NCBI GenBank assembly: GCA_021845645.1 | Contig: JAJZVM010000036.1 | Span: 1-33,307, forward strand | Length of the DNA stretch: 33,307 nt | DNA from: Bacillota bacterium | GTDB taxonomy: Bacteria; Bacillota_E; JAJZYS01; JAJYTV01 | Direction of reading: 5' to 3' | In this document: piece after piece, positions 15,842 to 24,275 of the stretch | How positions within the stretch are numbered: the first letter of the stretch is position 1 | Layout: each line of letters begins with the position of its first letter | The notes under the pieces: generated by a model | The model's input: the letters and a program-made list of their open reading frames with translations, nothing else | Databases searched by the model: none | Told to the model about the DNA's origin: nothing | Made by a program: the position numbers and the translations under genes

Positions 15842-16678
15842 TCAGGCGTGCGCGACCAAGGTGAAGAGCACCATGATCGCCGTCGCGAGAGCCACCTCCT
15901 GGCGTCCCATGCGGTTCATCTCCAGCCATGGCCGGCCACTGCCGAGCCAGAGATACGCGCGCACCATCTGCGGCAGGAGCGGTACGGCCGCCCAGATCGG
16001 CAGGTAGCCGAAGAGGCTGACGACCACGACGCCGACCGTGATCAGCGAGGCCGATCCCGCAAGCAGGATCGTGCCCTGTCGCACCTCGGCCGCCTCCATG
16101 TGCGTGCGGGCGGCCACAATCTGCAGGCGGAGGAAGCCGACGCCGTAGAGGAAGTGCAGAACGAGGCCGAGATACACGATCCACATCGCCATGTCCGTGG
16201 GGAGGCCGAGGGCGATCCAGGTGCCGGGAACGGCGAGCAGGAGGCCCCACGTGGCCACCAGTTCCCGCAAGGTGCGCCAGCGCTCGCCCCAGAAGCCGAG
16301 CAGCATCGCGACGGCGTAGAACGGCGCCGCGATGAGCGGCATGATGTAGATCGTGGGGCTGTGCGCGCTGCTCGCAGCCAGGCTGCCGAAGAGTCCCGAC
16401 AACACGAGCTCGGCCAGTAGAACGCCAAGGCAGCGCAGGCGCTGGCGCGCCTCGCCTGCCTTTGCGCGAAGGAGCCGCTCCAGCGGCTCCTTCGCCATCA
16501 GCAGCAGGATCATCGCCGGCAGCAGCCAGAGCGCCGCCGGCGTCAGCGCGTCCGCGACGGCCACGGCCGTGATGTAGCCTGTGAGCAGCATGGACCAGGC
16601 GCCATACTCCCGCGGCAGGAGCCACCAGAGGCCCGGACGCGGCGGCGTGGTCGTGGAGAGCGCCTGTGCCGTGTACAT
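15842..16678 (-). CDS. YwiC-like membrane protein
   Basis: A 278-residue protein with about eight to ten hydrophobic segments. It opens with WLLPREYGAWSMLL, the LPxEHGAW-type signature of the YwiC-like family first noted in Bacillus. The loop KEPLERLLRAKAGEARQRL and a later HFLYGVGFLRLQIVAAR are also family-like. The biochemical function is not established; the architecture is reminiscent of UbiA-type prenyltransferases, but the DxxxD motifs are not evident. It begins seven bases after the ispH stop on the same strand and is probably the last gene of the menG-hem-ispH run. MFS gene and this one converge with a 28-base gap holding no clear terminator. Confidence 0.85.
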   Translation of the reverse strand: MYTAQALSTTTPPRPGLWWLLPREYGAWSMLLTGYITAVAVADALTPAALWLLPAMILLLMAKEPLERLLRAKAGEARQRLRCLGVLLAELVLSGLFGSLAASSAHSPTIYIMPLIAAPFYAVAMLLGFWGERWRTLRELVATWGLLLAVPGTWIALGLPTDMAMWIVYLGLVLHFLYGVGFLRLQIVAARTHMEAAEVRQGTILLAGSASLITVGVVVVSLFGYLPIWAAVPLLPQMVRAYLWLGSGRPWLEMNRMGRQEVALATAIMVLFTLVAHA

Positions 16679-16685
16679 GCCGGCC

Positions 16686-17582
16686 TCAGGCCCGCACCGG
16701 ATCGGCGCTCGCGCCGGCCGGGTACTGTTCGAGGTACTGGATCACCTCGCGGGTGATCGGGCTCGGTGTCGAGGAGCCGGCCGTCACGCCGACGGTCCTC
16801 TTGCCTTCGAGCCAGGCCGGATCGATCTCGTGCACGCCGTCGACGAGATAGGCGGGCCGCCCGGCCTGCTCGCGCACCACCTGCACGAGGCGGTTCGAAT
16901 TGTTGGAGCGCGTATCTCCGACCACGATGACGAGATCGCAGTTCTCGGCCTGATGCACGGCGGCCTCCTGCCGGAGCTGCGTCGCCAGGCAGATCTCGTT
17001 GAAGACCTCGATGTGGGGGTAGCGGCGTCTGAGTTCCTGGATCGTGGCGTCGGTATCCCAGCGCGACAGGGTGGTCTGCGTCACCACCGCGAGCTTCTTG
17101 CCGTTGAGATCGAGATCTTGCGCGTCCTCCACGGTCTCGATGAGGTGCACGTGATCCGGCGCCTCGCCCATGGCCCCTTCCGGTTCCGGGTGGCCGCGCC
17201 GCCCGATGTAGAGGATGGTGTAGCCGTCCTGGGCCAGGTTGCGGATCAGGTCGTGCGTCTTGGTCACGTCGGGACAGGTGGCGTCGACGACGTCGAGTCC
17301 CTTCTCCGCGGCGCGGCGGCGCACCGCCTCCGACACGCCATGGGCGGTGAACACGACGGTTCCCTCATGGACCTGCTCGATCAGCTCGAGCCGGTTCTCG
17401 CCATCGAGCGAAACGACGCCGTAGCGATCGAGTTCCTCGACGGCGTGGCGGTTATGGACGATGAGGCCGAGCACGAAGATCGGCTTGCGCGTCTTCGGGT
17501 CCTCGGCCACCTGCCGAACCAGCTTCATGGCGTCGACGACGCCGTAGCAATAGCCGCGTGGCGTGATCCTCACGACCTGCAC
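16686..17582 (-). CDS. ispH: 4-hydroxy-3-methylbut-2-enyl diphosphate reductase
   Basis: A 298-residue IspH (LytB), the final [4Fe-4S] enzyme of the MEP pathway, making IPP and DMAPP. The three cluster cysteines are present: Cys12 in RGYCYGVVDAM, Cys103 in DATCPDV and Cys198 in NEICLAT. Conserved His residues lie in VHN (44), TAHG (81) and GHPE (131, with the catalytic Glu at 133). Length and the GYCYGVVDAM start are those of the Bacillota subgroup. The start was set at GTG 17582 because GAGGGGGAGA lies six bases upstream; a TTG at 17603 overlapping the hemB stop is less likely. Placement after hemB links isoprenoid supply (menaquinone tail) with the heme/quinone cluster. Confidence 0.95.
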   Translation of the reverse strand: MQVVRITPRGYCYGVVDAMKLVRQVAEDPKTRKPIFVLGLIVHNRHAVEELDRYGVVSLDGENRLELIEQVHEGTVVFTAHGVSEAVRRRAAEKGLDVVDATCPDVTKTHDLIRNLAQDGYTILYIGRRGHPEPEGAMGEAPDHVHLIETVEDAQDLDLNGKKLAVVTQTTLSRWDTDATIQELRRRYPHIEVFNEICLATQLRQEAAVHQAENCDLVIVVGDTRSNNSNRLVQVVREQAGRPAYLVDGVHEIDPAWLEGKRTVGVTAGSSTPSPITREVIQYLEQYPAGASADPVRA

Positions 17583-17599
17583 GGGCGATCTCCCCCTCG

Positions 17600-18577
17600 T
17601 CAACGTGCGAGAGCGCGCCTAGCCCACTCGTGCGCGTAATAGGTGACGATAAAGCGGGCTCCGGCGCGCTTCAAACCGATGAGCGACTCCTGCACGACCT
17701 GGTCGCGGTCGAGCCAGCCGCGCTCGGCGGCCGCCTCCAGCATGGCATATTCGCCGGAGACTTGGTAAGCCCCGACCGGCACGCCGACGCTGCGGGCGAC
17801 CGACGAGAGCACATCCATGTACGGCATGCCCGGCTTGACAAGCAGCATGTCGGCGCCTTCCGAGACGTCCAGACTCGCCTCGCGCAAGGCTTCGCGCCCG
17901 TTGCGGTAGTCCATCTGGTAGCCTGATCGGTCGCCATGTTGCGGCGCGGAGCCGGCCGCCTCGCGGAACGGTCCGTAGAACGCCGACCTATACTTCACGG
18001 CGTAGGAGAGGATCGCCGTCTGCGTGAAGCCGGCCGCGTCCAGCCCCTCGCGCAACGCGGCCACGCGGCCATCCATCATGTCGCTCGGAGCGATCACGTC
18101 GGCACCCGCCTCGGCCTGGCTCACGGCCGCGGCCGCCAGAAGCGGCAGCGTCTCGTCGTTGTCGACCATGCCGTCCGGGCGCAGCACGCCGCAGTGCCCG
18201 TGGTCCGTGTATTCGCAAAGGCAGGTGTCCGCGATCACCAAAAGCTCCGGCACCGCCTGCTTGATCCGGCGCGTCGCGTCCTGAACCGGCGCGTCGAGCC
18301 GCGCGGCCCAGCTGCCCAGTGCGTCCTTCTCGGGCGGGATCCCGAACAGGAGGATCGCCGGCACGCCGGCGCGGTAGATCTTCTCGGCTTCGCGCGCGGC
18401 TTCGTCTGGCGAGAGATGTTCCTGGCCCGGCAGGGCGGCTATCGGCCTGCGCACCCCCTGGCCCGGGACGACAAAGAGCGGCTGGACGAGGTCCCTTGCG
18501 CGTAGGTCCGTCTCGGCCACCAGGTCGCGCATCGTCTGGCTGCGACGCAGCCGCCTCGGCCTCTCGATCAGTTCCAC
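17600..18577 (-). CDS. hemB: Porphobilinogen synthase (delta-aminolevulinic acid dehydratase)
   Basis: A 325-residue HemB that condenses two 5-aminolevulinate molecules to porphobilinogen. The Zn-site cysteines are visible in DTCLCEYTDHGHCG (Cys119, 121, 129), so this is the zinc-dependent type. The two Schiff-base lysines are Lys195 (SYAVKYRSAFYGPFR) and Lys248 (LVKPGMPYMD). GTG 18577 is preferred: GGAG lies eight bases upstream and the length then matches the family; ATG 18610 would add 11 residues and overlap hemD. It sits in the order hemA-hemC-hemD-hemB as in Bacillus, without hemX or hemL here. Confidence 0.96.
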   Translation of the reverse strand: MELIERPRRLRRSQTMRDLVAETDLRARDLVQPLFVVPGQGVRRPIAALPGQEHLSPDEAAREAEKIYRAGVPAILLFGIPPEKDALGSWAARLDAPVQDATRRIKQAVPELLVIADTCLCEYTDHGHCGVLRPDGMVDNDETLPLLAAAAVSQAEAGADVIAPSDMMDGRVAALREGLDAAGFTQTAILSYAVKYRSAFYGPFREAAGSAPQHGDRSGYQMDYRNGREALREASLDVSEGADMLLVKPGMPYMDVLSSVARSVGVPVGAYQVSGEYAMLEAAAERGWLDRDQVVQESLIGLKRAGARFIVTYYAHEWARRALAR

Positions 18578-18596
18578 GAGACTCACTCCTCGAAGA

Positions 18597-19664
18597 TCAT
18601 TCGTTGGCATCGTTCAGCACCTGGCGCAGCGCCGCAAGAATTCCGGCAAGGCCCGGCGTCTCGGACTGCGCGGCCACCTTCAGCCCAAGTTCCAGGCACG
18701 CGGCGCCCGTCGTGGGACCGATCGCCACGGCGGGCACCTCGGCGAGAAACCTCTGCGGCAGGGCGGCAACCGTCGCCTGGACCGCGGACGGGCTGTAGAA
18801 GAGCACCGCGTCCGGAGCGCCCGCACGCGTCAGCGATGCCGCCAAGTCCTCCGGCACCCCGCGCAAGGTGCGGTAGATCGGGACCGTGTCGACCTGCAGG
18901 CCCTGGTCCCAGAGCGCCTGTACGAGCGCCGTATCCGGCGGCTCCGGACCCAGCAGCAGGGCACGGTCCCCGACGCGCACCCTGCCATGGAGCTGGGACG
19001 AAAGTCCCATGGCGGTGCCGACGCGGGCGATCTCCGCCACGAGGCCGCGTGCCCTTAGGGCCAAGGCGGTCGCCGCGCCGACCGCGAGCAGGCGCGCGTC
19101 GCCCAGGCGCCGCACGTCGACCGCTTTGGCGTCCAGGGCCGCAAAGAAGTTCTGCACGGCGTTCTGGCTGGTGAAGAGGATGTAGCGGTAGGTCCCGACG
19201 CGCTGCAGGGCCGCGTCGAGCGGCCGCTGATCGAGCGCGGGGGCTATGCGCAGCGACGGCAGAAGCACGGGCGCAGCTCCGCGAAGGCGCAAGGCTCCCA
19301 GGAGCGCCCCGGACTGCGCCGCCGCCCGCGTCACAAGCACGCGGCGGCCGTAGAGGACCGGCGCCCCAAGTTCGGGCCCGGCCGGTCCGAGCGTTGGCAA
19401 GGTGGTCGCCTCGTGGCCCCGGGCCACGAAATCGGCGGCTTCGTCCGCCAGATCCTCGCCGTCGCCGTAGAGCCGCGCAACCATTCCTTCCTGCCTCAGC
19501 ATGGCGATCCGCGGCGAAACTTTCTGCGCCTGGGGGTGCAGGTACAGCTCGAGTTCGGCCGGCAGGGCCCCGGCCGCCGCCACCACCGGCGCAGCATCGA
19601 GCAGCTCCGACAGCAGCGGCGTCGCGGCGGGGTCCCAGTAGGCGTAGAAGATCTCAGCGGGCAT
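18597..19664 (-). CDS. hemD: Uroporphyrinogen-III synthase with a degenerate N-terminal extension
   Basis: A 355-residue protein. From about residue 104 (LYGRRVLVTRAAAQSGALLGALRLRGAAPVLLP) it is a standard HemD, with ILFTSQNAVQNFF and VLFYSPSAVQ in the two lobes. HemD closes hydroxymethylbilane to uroporphyrinogen III. HemD alone is normally about 250 residues; the extra 100 N-terminal residues (FYAYWDPAATPLLSELLDAAPVV..., VARLYGDGEDLADEA...) faintly resemble a shortened tetrapyrrole methylase (CobA/SUMT), as in CobA-HemD fusions, but the SAM-binding GxGxGD loop is missing. ATG 19664 was chosen because GGAGG lies nine bases upstream; it overlaps hemC by 11 bases. The HemD call is firm; the origin of the extension is inference. 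Confidence 0.92.
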   Translation of the reverse strand: MPAEIFYAYWDPAATPLLSELLDAAPVVAAAGALPAELELYLHPQAQKVSPRIAMLRQEGMVARLYGDGEDLADEAADFVARGHEATTLPTLGPAGPELGAPVLYGRRVLVTRAAAQSGALLGALRLRGAAPVLLPSLRIAPALDQRPLDAALQRVGTYRYILFTSQNAVQNFFAALDAKAVDVRRLGDARLLAVGAATALALRARGLVAEIARVGTAMGLSSQLHGRVRVGDRALLLGPEPPDTALVQALWDQGLQVDTVPIYRTLRGVPEDLAASLTRAGAPDAVLFYSPSAVQATVAALPQRFLAEVPAVAIGPTTGAACLELGLKVAAQSETPGLAGILAALRQVLNDANE

Positions 19665-20574
19665 CGCCTGCCGCCTCCCGGAGGATGCGCCCCGCCCCGC
19701 CCAGGAGAAGCTCCTTGGCGGCCGTGCGGCCGAGATCCGCCGCGTGGCCACCCTCGAGCGTGACGCGGATGGCCGTGCTGCCGTCTGGGGCGAACACCCC
19801 CGCCGTCAGTCGCAGGTTGCGCCCGTGCGCGGTCGCGAGGGCCCCGACGGGCAGCGTGCAGCCGCTGCCCAGTTCCATCAGCAGCGTGCGCTCGCAGAGC
19901 GCCCTGCGCTCGGTCGGGGGGTGGCTCAGGCGGCGCAGCATCGGGAGCAGATCCTTGCGGTCGGCCGCGGCCTCCACGGCGATGATGCCCTGCGCCGGCG
20001 CGCCGAGCATCTGCTCGGGTGCGAGGTACTGGGCGATCGACGCTTCGCGGCCATCCCGCAGCAGGCCCGCAGCAGCCATCACCAGCGCATCGTACTGCCC
20101 GTCCGCCAGCTTGCGCAGGCGGGTGCCGACGTTACCGCGCAGCTCGAGCACCTTGAGGTCCGGGCGCTGATGCAGGAGTTGGGCCCGCCGCCGCGGGCTC
20201 GACGTTCCCACCCTCGCGCCGTAGGGCAAAGCGCCAAACGTGAGACCCGGCGGGCCGACCAGGACGTCGCGCGGGTCCTCGCGGCGCAGGAGCGCCGCGA
20301 GTACGAGGCCGGGCGCGAGCCCCGTCGGCAGGTCCTTGAGACTGTGCACCGCGACGTCCACCTCACCGCGTCGCAGCATGGCCTCGATCTCCTGGGTGAA
20401 GACACCCTTGCCGCCAATGCGGACCAAGGACTCTTCCTGCCGGATGTCGCCTTCGGTCTCCACGGTCACGTAGCGCACCAAGACATCCGGCCGCGCCTGG
20501 GTGAGCACGGCTGCGAAAAGCTCCGCCTGCCTCCTGGCCAGGGGGCTGCGCCGCGAGGCGATGCGAATCTCCAC
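19654..20574 (-). CDS. hemC: Hydroxymethylbilane synthase (porphobilinogen deaminase)
   Basis: A 306-residue HemC that polymerises four porphobilinogens to hydroxymethylbilane. It opens with IRIASRRSPLARRQAE, carries the catalytic Asp81 in VHSLKDLPT, the arginine-rich GTSSPRRRAQLL and LRGNVGTRLRKL segments that hold the growing chain, and Cys239 in LGSGCTLPVGA, the attachment point of the dipyrromethane cofactor. The start is GTG 20574 with AGGGGTGA upstream. The length equals the family norm. It follows hemA after a 64-base gap containing a strong hairpin and overlaps hemD. Confidence 0.96.
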   Translation of the reverse strand: MEIRIASRRSPLARRQAELFAAVLTQARPDVLVRYVTVETEGDIRQEESLVRIGGKGVFTQEIEAMLRRGEVDVAVHSLKDLPTGLAPGLVLAALLRREDPRDVLVGPPGLTFGALPYGARVGTSSPRRRAQLLHQRPDLKVLELRGNVGTRLRKLADGQYDALVMAAAGLLRDGREASIAQYLAPEQMLGAPAQGIIAVEAAADRKDLLPMLRRLSHPPTERRALCERTLLMELGSGCTLPVGALATAHGRNLRLTAGVFAPDGSTAIRVTLEGGHAADLGRTAAKELLLGGAGRILREAAGDAR

Positions 20575-20599
20575 TCAATCACCCCTAGGTGACAGGCTC

Positions 20600-20632
20600 A
20601 GCCGGGAAGCCCCGCGCTGGGACTTCCCGGCT
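20600..20632 (-). promoter_or_regulatory. Stable hairpin between hemA and hemC
   Basis: A perfect 10-bp stem, AGCCGGGAAG (20600-20609) with CTTCCCGGCT (20623-20632), extended by three more pairs after a mismatch. No T-run follows on the minus strand, so it does not look like a full terminator. It may cap or process the mRNA and set the ratio of HemA to downstream enzymes. Confidence 0.5.
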
Positions 20633-20638
20633 GTTTGA

Positions 20639-21919
20639 TCAGGCTTCCTGCGGCCAGTCCGGGCCATCCAGATGGAAAATATCGGCCGCGAGGCGCAGGC
20701 AGCTCTCGCCATCCTCGCGCAAGGCGCACTCCTTGAGGGCCAGGGTAGGTTCGTTGAGCAGCTTGTTGACGATGCGGGACGCCAGCTGCTCGATCACCTG
20801 CCGCTCCGTCTCCGGCAGGTCGCCCAGTCGGTGCAGGGCGCGCCGCACTTCCTTATCCCGCACTTCCTCCGCCTTGCCGCGCAGGGAGCGGATCAAGGGC
20901 AGGGCCTGGCGCTCGCAGCGACGGCGTTCGAAGTCCGTGGCGGCCGCGAGAACGATGGCCTCCGCGGCCTCGGCCTCCCGCAGGCGTTCCTGGCGCTGGG
21001 CCTGGCTGATGGCCGCAAGATCGTCGAGGTTGCGCACTTCAACCCCTGGCAGCGTAGCGCAGCCAGGCTCGATGTCGCGCGGCAGCGAGAGGTCGACGAG
21101 GACCATCCGCCGACCTCCCCGGCGGCGCATGGCCTCCTTGATGTCGCGCGCATAGAGCACCTCGTGCGGGGCGCCCGTCGAGCTCAATACGATGTCGGCC
21201 TTTTCGAGACACTCGTCGATCTGGGCCCAGCCGACGGACGTTCCGCCAAATTCCTTGGCGAGTTTCGCCGCGCGCTGACGCGTGCGGTTCGCGATCACGA
21301 TCTCGACGTCCGCCGCCTCCCGCAGATGCTGGCAGCACAGCTCCGCGACCTCGCCCGCGCCGATCAGCAGGACGCTGCGGCCCGAAAGGCTGCCAAGCGA
21401 CCGCTTCGCAAGAGCGACGACGGCGCTGCCGACCGACACGGGATGCTGGTCCATGCCCGTCTCGCGGTGGGCGCGCCGCGCCGCGGCCAGGGCCGCCTGC
21501 ACGAGCATGCTGACTTCCTTGCCCACCGCCTCGGCCGCCGCGGCACGATTGAAGGCCTGCTTGATCTGGCCGAGGATCTGCGTCTCGCCGACGATCTGGG
21601 CCTCAAGGCCCGCCGCCACCATAAAGAGGTGGCGCACCACGTCCTGCCCGTCGAGACGGAAGGCGTAGCGGGCCAGGACGGCAGGCGCCATGCCCGTCAC
21701 CTCGGCGAAGGTCGTCCGCAGGCAGGGAGCCACCTCCTCGACGACGCCGAAGGCGTAGATCTCGCTGCGGTTGCAGGTATGCAGGACGAACGCCTCGTCC
21801 GCGGACGCGAGCACTCGGCGGTAGACCTCGTCGACATGCGGTTCCAGGGTCAGTCGTCCGCGGGTGTCGAGGTCCGTGCCTTGATGGCTGATGCCGAGGA
21901 ATGTCCAGCCCGTCCTCAT
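20639..21919 (-). CDS. hemA: Glutamyl-tRNA reductase
   Basis: A 426-residue GluTR, the first committed enzyme of the C5 tetrapyrrole pathway, which reduces glutamyl-tRNA(Glu) to glutamate-1-semialdehyde with NADPH. The catalytic Cys49 is in VLHTCNRSEIYA, GETQILGQIKQAF follows in the catalytic domain, and GAGEVAE (about 187-193) begins the NADPH domain. The C-terminal helices form the dimer domain. Its ATG overlaps the menG stop as ATGA, so quinone methylation and heme entry are translationally coupled. GGGGG lies upstream at 10 bases. A longer reading to 21970 lies inside menG and is not favoured. hemL (GSA aminotransferase) is not in the window. Confidence 0.96.
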   Translation of the reverse strand: MRTGWTFLGISHQGTDLDTRGRLTLEPHVDEVYRRVLASADEAFVLHTCNRSEIYAFGVVEEVAPCLRTTFAEVTGMAPAVLARYAFRLDGQDVVRHLFMVAAGLEAQIVGETQILGQIKQAFNRAAAAEAVGKEVSMLVQAALAAARRAHRETGMDQHPVSVGSAVVALAKRSLGSLSGRSVLLIGAGEVAELCCQHLREAADVEIVIANRTRQRAAKLAKEFGGTSVGWAQIDECLEKADIVLSSTGAPHEVLYARDIKEAMRRRGGRRMVLVDLSLPRDIEPGCATLPGVEVRNLDDLAAISQAQRQERLREAEAAEAIVLAAATDFERRRCERQALPLIRSLRGKAEEVRDKEVRRALHRLGDLPETERQVIEQLASRIVNKLLNEPTLALKECALREDGESCLRLAADIFHLDGPDWPQEA

Positions 21920-22644
21920 GGCGCTGCCACCCCCCGGTGAATTGCGACCGATCCAAGGGTCAAGGGCCACGCCTTGACCTCCGTGAAGCCCGCCTTGCGG
22001 TACATCTCCGCAAGAACGACGCGACCAGGGAACTTGCGATGCGATTCCGGCAGCCAGGCGTATGCCGCGCCGCGGCTGCCCGCGAGGCGGCCAAGCACCG
22101 GCACGATGCCGTAGAAGAAGAGCTTGAAGCCGAAGAAGACGAGACGGCTGGTCGGACGCGACACCTCAAGCGACAGCGCCCGCCCACCCGGCTTCAGGAC
22201 GCGGCGCATCTCCCCGAGCGCCGCCTGCAGGTCCGGAAAGTTGCGCAGTCCGAAACCGCAGGTGACAAGGTCGAAGCTGGCGTCCGCAAACGGCAAGTCG
22301 AGCGCGTTGCCTTCCACGAGGTCGACGCGTGACGCAAGCCCGCGTTCCGAAACCTTGCGCTCGGCCACGGCGAGCATCTCGCGGCTGAGGTCGAGGCCGG
22401 TCACGTGCATGTCGGGCTGCATGCCGGCGAGAAGGATCGCGAGGTCGCCCGTGCCGGTGGCCAGATCGAGGCAACGCTCACCGGGTCCGGGCGCGACCAA
22501 CTCGAGGAACCGACGCTGCCACCTGCCCCATTGACCAAGGGTGATGACGCGGTTCATCGGATCGTAGACCTGCGCGATGTCGCCGAAGATGCGGCGGATC
22601 TTGGCGTCATGCGAATCGTGGCGGGCCAAAAGGGATCCTCCCAT
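21916..22644 (-). CDS. menG: Demethylmenaquinone methyltransferase
   Basis: A 242-residue MenG/UbiE, which methylates demethylmenaquinone to menaquinone with SAM. Family motifs are strong: IFGDIAQVYDPMNRVITLGQWGRWQR at the N-terminus, LDLATGTGDLAI (SAM motif I), VTGLDLSREML, FDLVTCGFGLRNFPD and RVLKPGGRALSLEVSRP. The ubiquinone version is unlikely given the apparent Gram-positive host. It overlaps hemA by four bases and follows the 103-residue membrane protein by three bases. In Bacillus menG also travels with isoprenoid genes; here it heads a heme run. Confidence 0.93.
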   Translation of the reverse strand: MGGSLLARHDSHDAKIRRIFGDIAQVYDPMNRVITLGQWGRWQRRFLELVAPGPGERCLDLATGTGDLAILLAGMQPDMHVTGLDLSREMLAVAERKVSERGLASRVDLVEGNALDLPFADASFDLVTCGFGLRNFPDLQAALGEMRRVLKPGGRALSLEVSRPTSRLVFFGFKLFFYGIVPVLGRLAGSRGAAYAWLPESHRKFPGRVVLAEMYRKAGFTEVKAWPLTLGSVAIHRGVAAP

Positions 22645-22647
22645 GCT

Positions 22648-22959
22648 TCAACTTCCCCGCTCAGGATCGTTCGCATCCTTGGCCAGTACATAGGCGCGCT
22701 GACCGGAAGCGGGATGCTGCCAGACATCCACCGTACGATTGCTGGTCGGGTCGACGAAGCGCTCACCGGTAAAGACGTAGCCGGGAGGCGGCTCCGTAAG
22801 CTCCGCGCGGTAGCGCGGACCGACCAGGAAACCTGCCAGAAGCAACACAATACCGATCAACGCGAGATAGGCCGCGGCGATCGATGCTGTGGCCAGAAAG
22901 AGGATGACGCCTGCCACGAGGCCGATGCCGCCGAACGTCAGAAACCAGCGATTGCGCAT
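22648..22959 (-). CDS. Small two-helix membrane protein of unknown function
   Basis: A 103-residue protein with two adjacent hydrophobic helices in its first 60 residues (FLTFGGIGLVAGVILFLAT and AAYLALIGIVLLLAGFLVG), then a soluble tail RYRAELTEPPPGYVFTGERFVDPTSNRTVDVWQHPASGQRAYV. ATG 22959 was chosen because GGAGG precedes it at normal spacing. It is the first gene of the minus-strand menG-hem-ispH unit, three bases before menG. The tail could be a small extracytoplasmic or cytoplasmic beta domain. No family was recognised; a link with quinone or heme metabolism rests only on position. Confidence 0.75.
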   Translation of the reverse strand: MRNRWFLTFGGIGLVAGVILFLATASIAAAYLALIGIVLLLAGFLVGPRYRAELTEPPPGYVFTGERFVDPTSNRTVDVWQHPASGQRAYVLAKDANDPERGS

Positions 22960-23120
22960 GACGAGATGCCTCCAGCGGGCAGCCCGACGACTCCTTGCAC
23001 AGTTTAGCACAGGTTCGCTCTGCGCGTTGGTCGCACCACTCGCCAAGTGCTGGGGTCTACGTTATATTAGCCCCATCGTCCAAATTAGCGTTGTGCATGC
23101 AAAAGGTAGAGAGGCATTCG

Positions 23121-24275
23121 ATGACGGATCGGCCAATTTGGCGAATCGCTGGGGTGACGGTGCTATTGGCCCTGCTCGGCGGTTGCGGCGGGCATAGCGC
23201 GGCGCCTGCGCATAAGAAGACCGTGTCGCACAAGACCGCGGCCAAGGCGGCGGCCGTCCCGGCCGGCACCCCTGTGGCCGTCGACGGATATACGGCCTAT
23301 CTGCCGCAGGCCGTGCTCGCCAACACGCCCGGCCTGGACGTCGCCCTGACGCCGTACGGCCTCGTGTGGAGTTCCTACGCCGACGCCCAGGACGCGGGCG
23401 GTACGTTTCTCATGCCCCATCCGTTCGCCGTCGAGATCTCGCCGACGCCCGGAAGCGGCCCCCTCGCAGGGAGCGGCAGGCTTGTCGCCGAGATCCCGGC
23501 CAGCGCCGGGCTGCAGTCGGCCGACTTGCACTTCGTCGGCACGTCCGGTCCCTACCTCGGCTTCACCCTCGACCTCGCCGGCACGGCGACCACCATCGGC
23601 GCGGGCATGCTCGACCTGCGCACGGGACAGATCATCATGGCGCCCGAGTACCTGACATCCAATGCGGGTGTCGTCGTGGCCGGCGAGCGCATGGGCATCC
23701 TGGCGCCGAACGCCACGTACGTCATGGACCCTCGAACGGGCAGCCTGCAAACGTATTCCGTGGCCGCCGGATCCGATCTCTGGCTGGATCTCGCGTATGG
23801 ACTGCCGATCGGCCAATCGGCCGTGCCGGATCCGACAGAGCCAGGCGTCGTTCCCTACGCGGCCGGCAGCATCACCCTGTACGGTCCGCCGGCCTGGCAG
23901 GAGACGAACCAGCGCCTGGGCGGCGGCTTCACGATCTGGCGCCTCCGAGACCCCAATGATCCTGCCGCCTTCGTTGAAGTCGAAACGGCCCCGTGCATCG
24001 GCTGCAGCGTCGTCAGCCTGACAGATGGAGCCCTGCCCGCGCCGCAGGTGGTGCTTCCCGACGCCACAGCGACACCCGACGTCTCCGAGCATTGGTTGTC
24101 CGATTACGTCATCTCCTACCACGGCACGGTCAAAGGCTACCACTACCCCGTCTGGGGTCTTGCCATCGCTCCAAGACCCGGGCAAAGCGGATTCGAGGAG
24201 GTCGTCGTCACGCTGCCGACGGCGGAGGCAAGCCTCGCTCAGGATATCCTCGGGCGCTATCCCCTGCCCCGCTGA
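23121..24275 (+). CDS. Secreted lipoprotein of unknown function
   Basis: A 384-residue protein with a lipoprotein signal: MTDRPIWR, a hydrophobic stretch GVTVLLALL and lipobox LGGC at residues about 19-22, then a Lys/Ala/Pro-rich linker. The mature part is Gly/Pro-rich and beta-like, with repeated short strands (TFLMPHPFAVEISPTPGSGPL, LYGPPAWQETNQRLGGGFTIWRL) and one CxxC (CIGC) near residue 300. AGAGAGG lies six bases before ATG 23121; longer readings upstream have no such site. It is a different protein from the lipoprotein at 1339-2695, though both share Gly/Pro/aromatic character. It converges on the next gene with a 19-base overlap at the 3' ends. Confidence 0.78.
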   Translation: MTDRPIWRIAGVTVLLALLGGCGGHSAAPAHKKTVSHKTAAKAAAVPAGTPVAVDGYTAYLPQAVLANTPGLDVALTPYGLVWSSYADAQDAGGTFLMPHPFAVEISPTPGSGPLAGSGRLVAEIPASAGLQSADLHFVGTSGPYLGFTLDLAGTATTIGAGMLDLRTGQIIMAPEYLTSNAGVVVAGERMGILAPNATYVMDPRTGSLQTYSVAAGSDLWLDLAYGLPIGQSAVPDPTEPGVVPYAAGSITLYGPPAWQETNQRLGGGFTIWRLRDPNDPAAFVEVETAPCIGCSVVSLTDGALPAPQVVLPDATATPDVSEHWLSDYVISYHGTVKGYHYPVWGLAIAPRPGQSGFEEVVVTLPTAEASLAQDILGRYPLPR

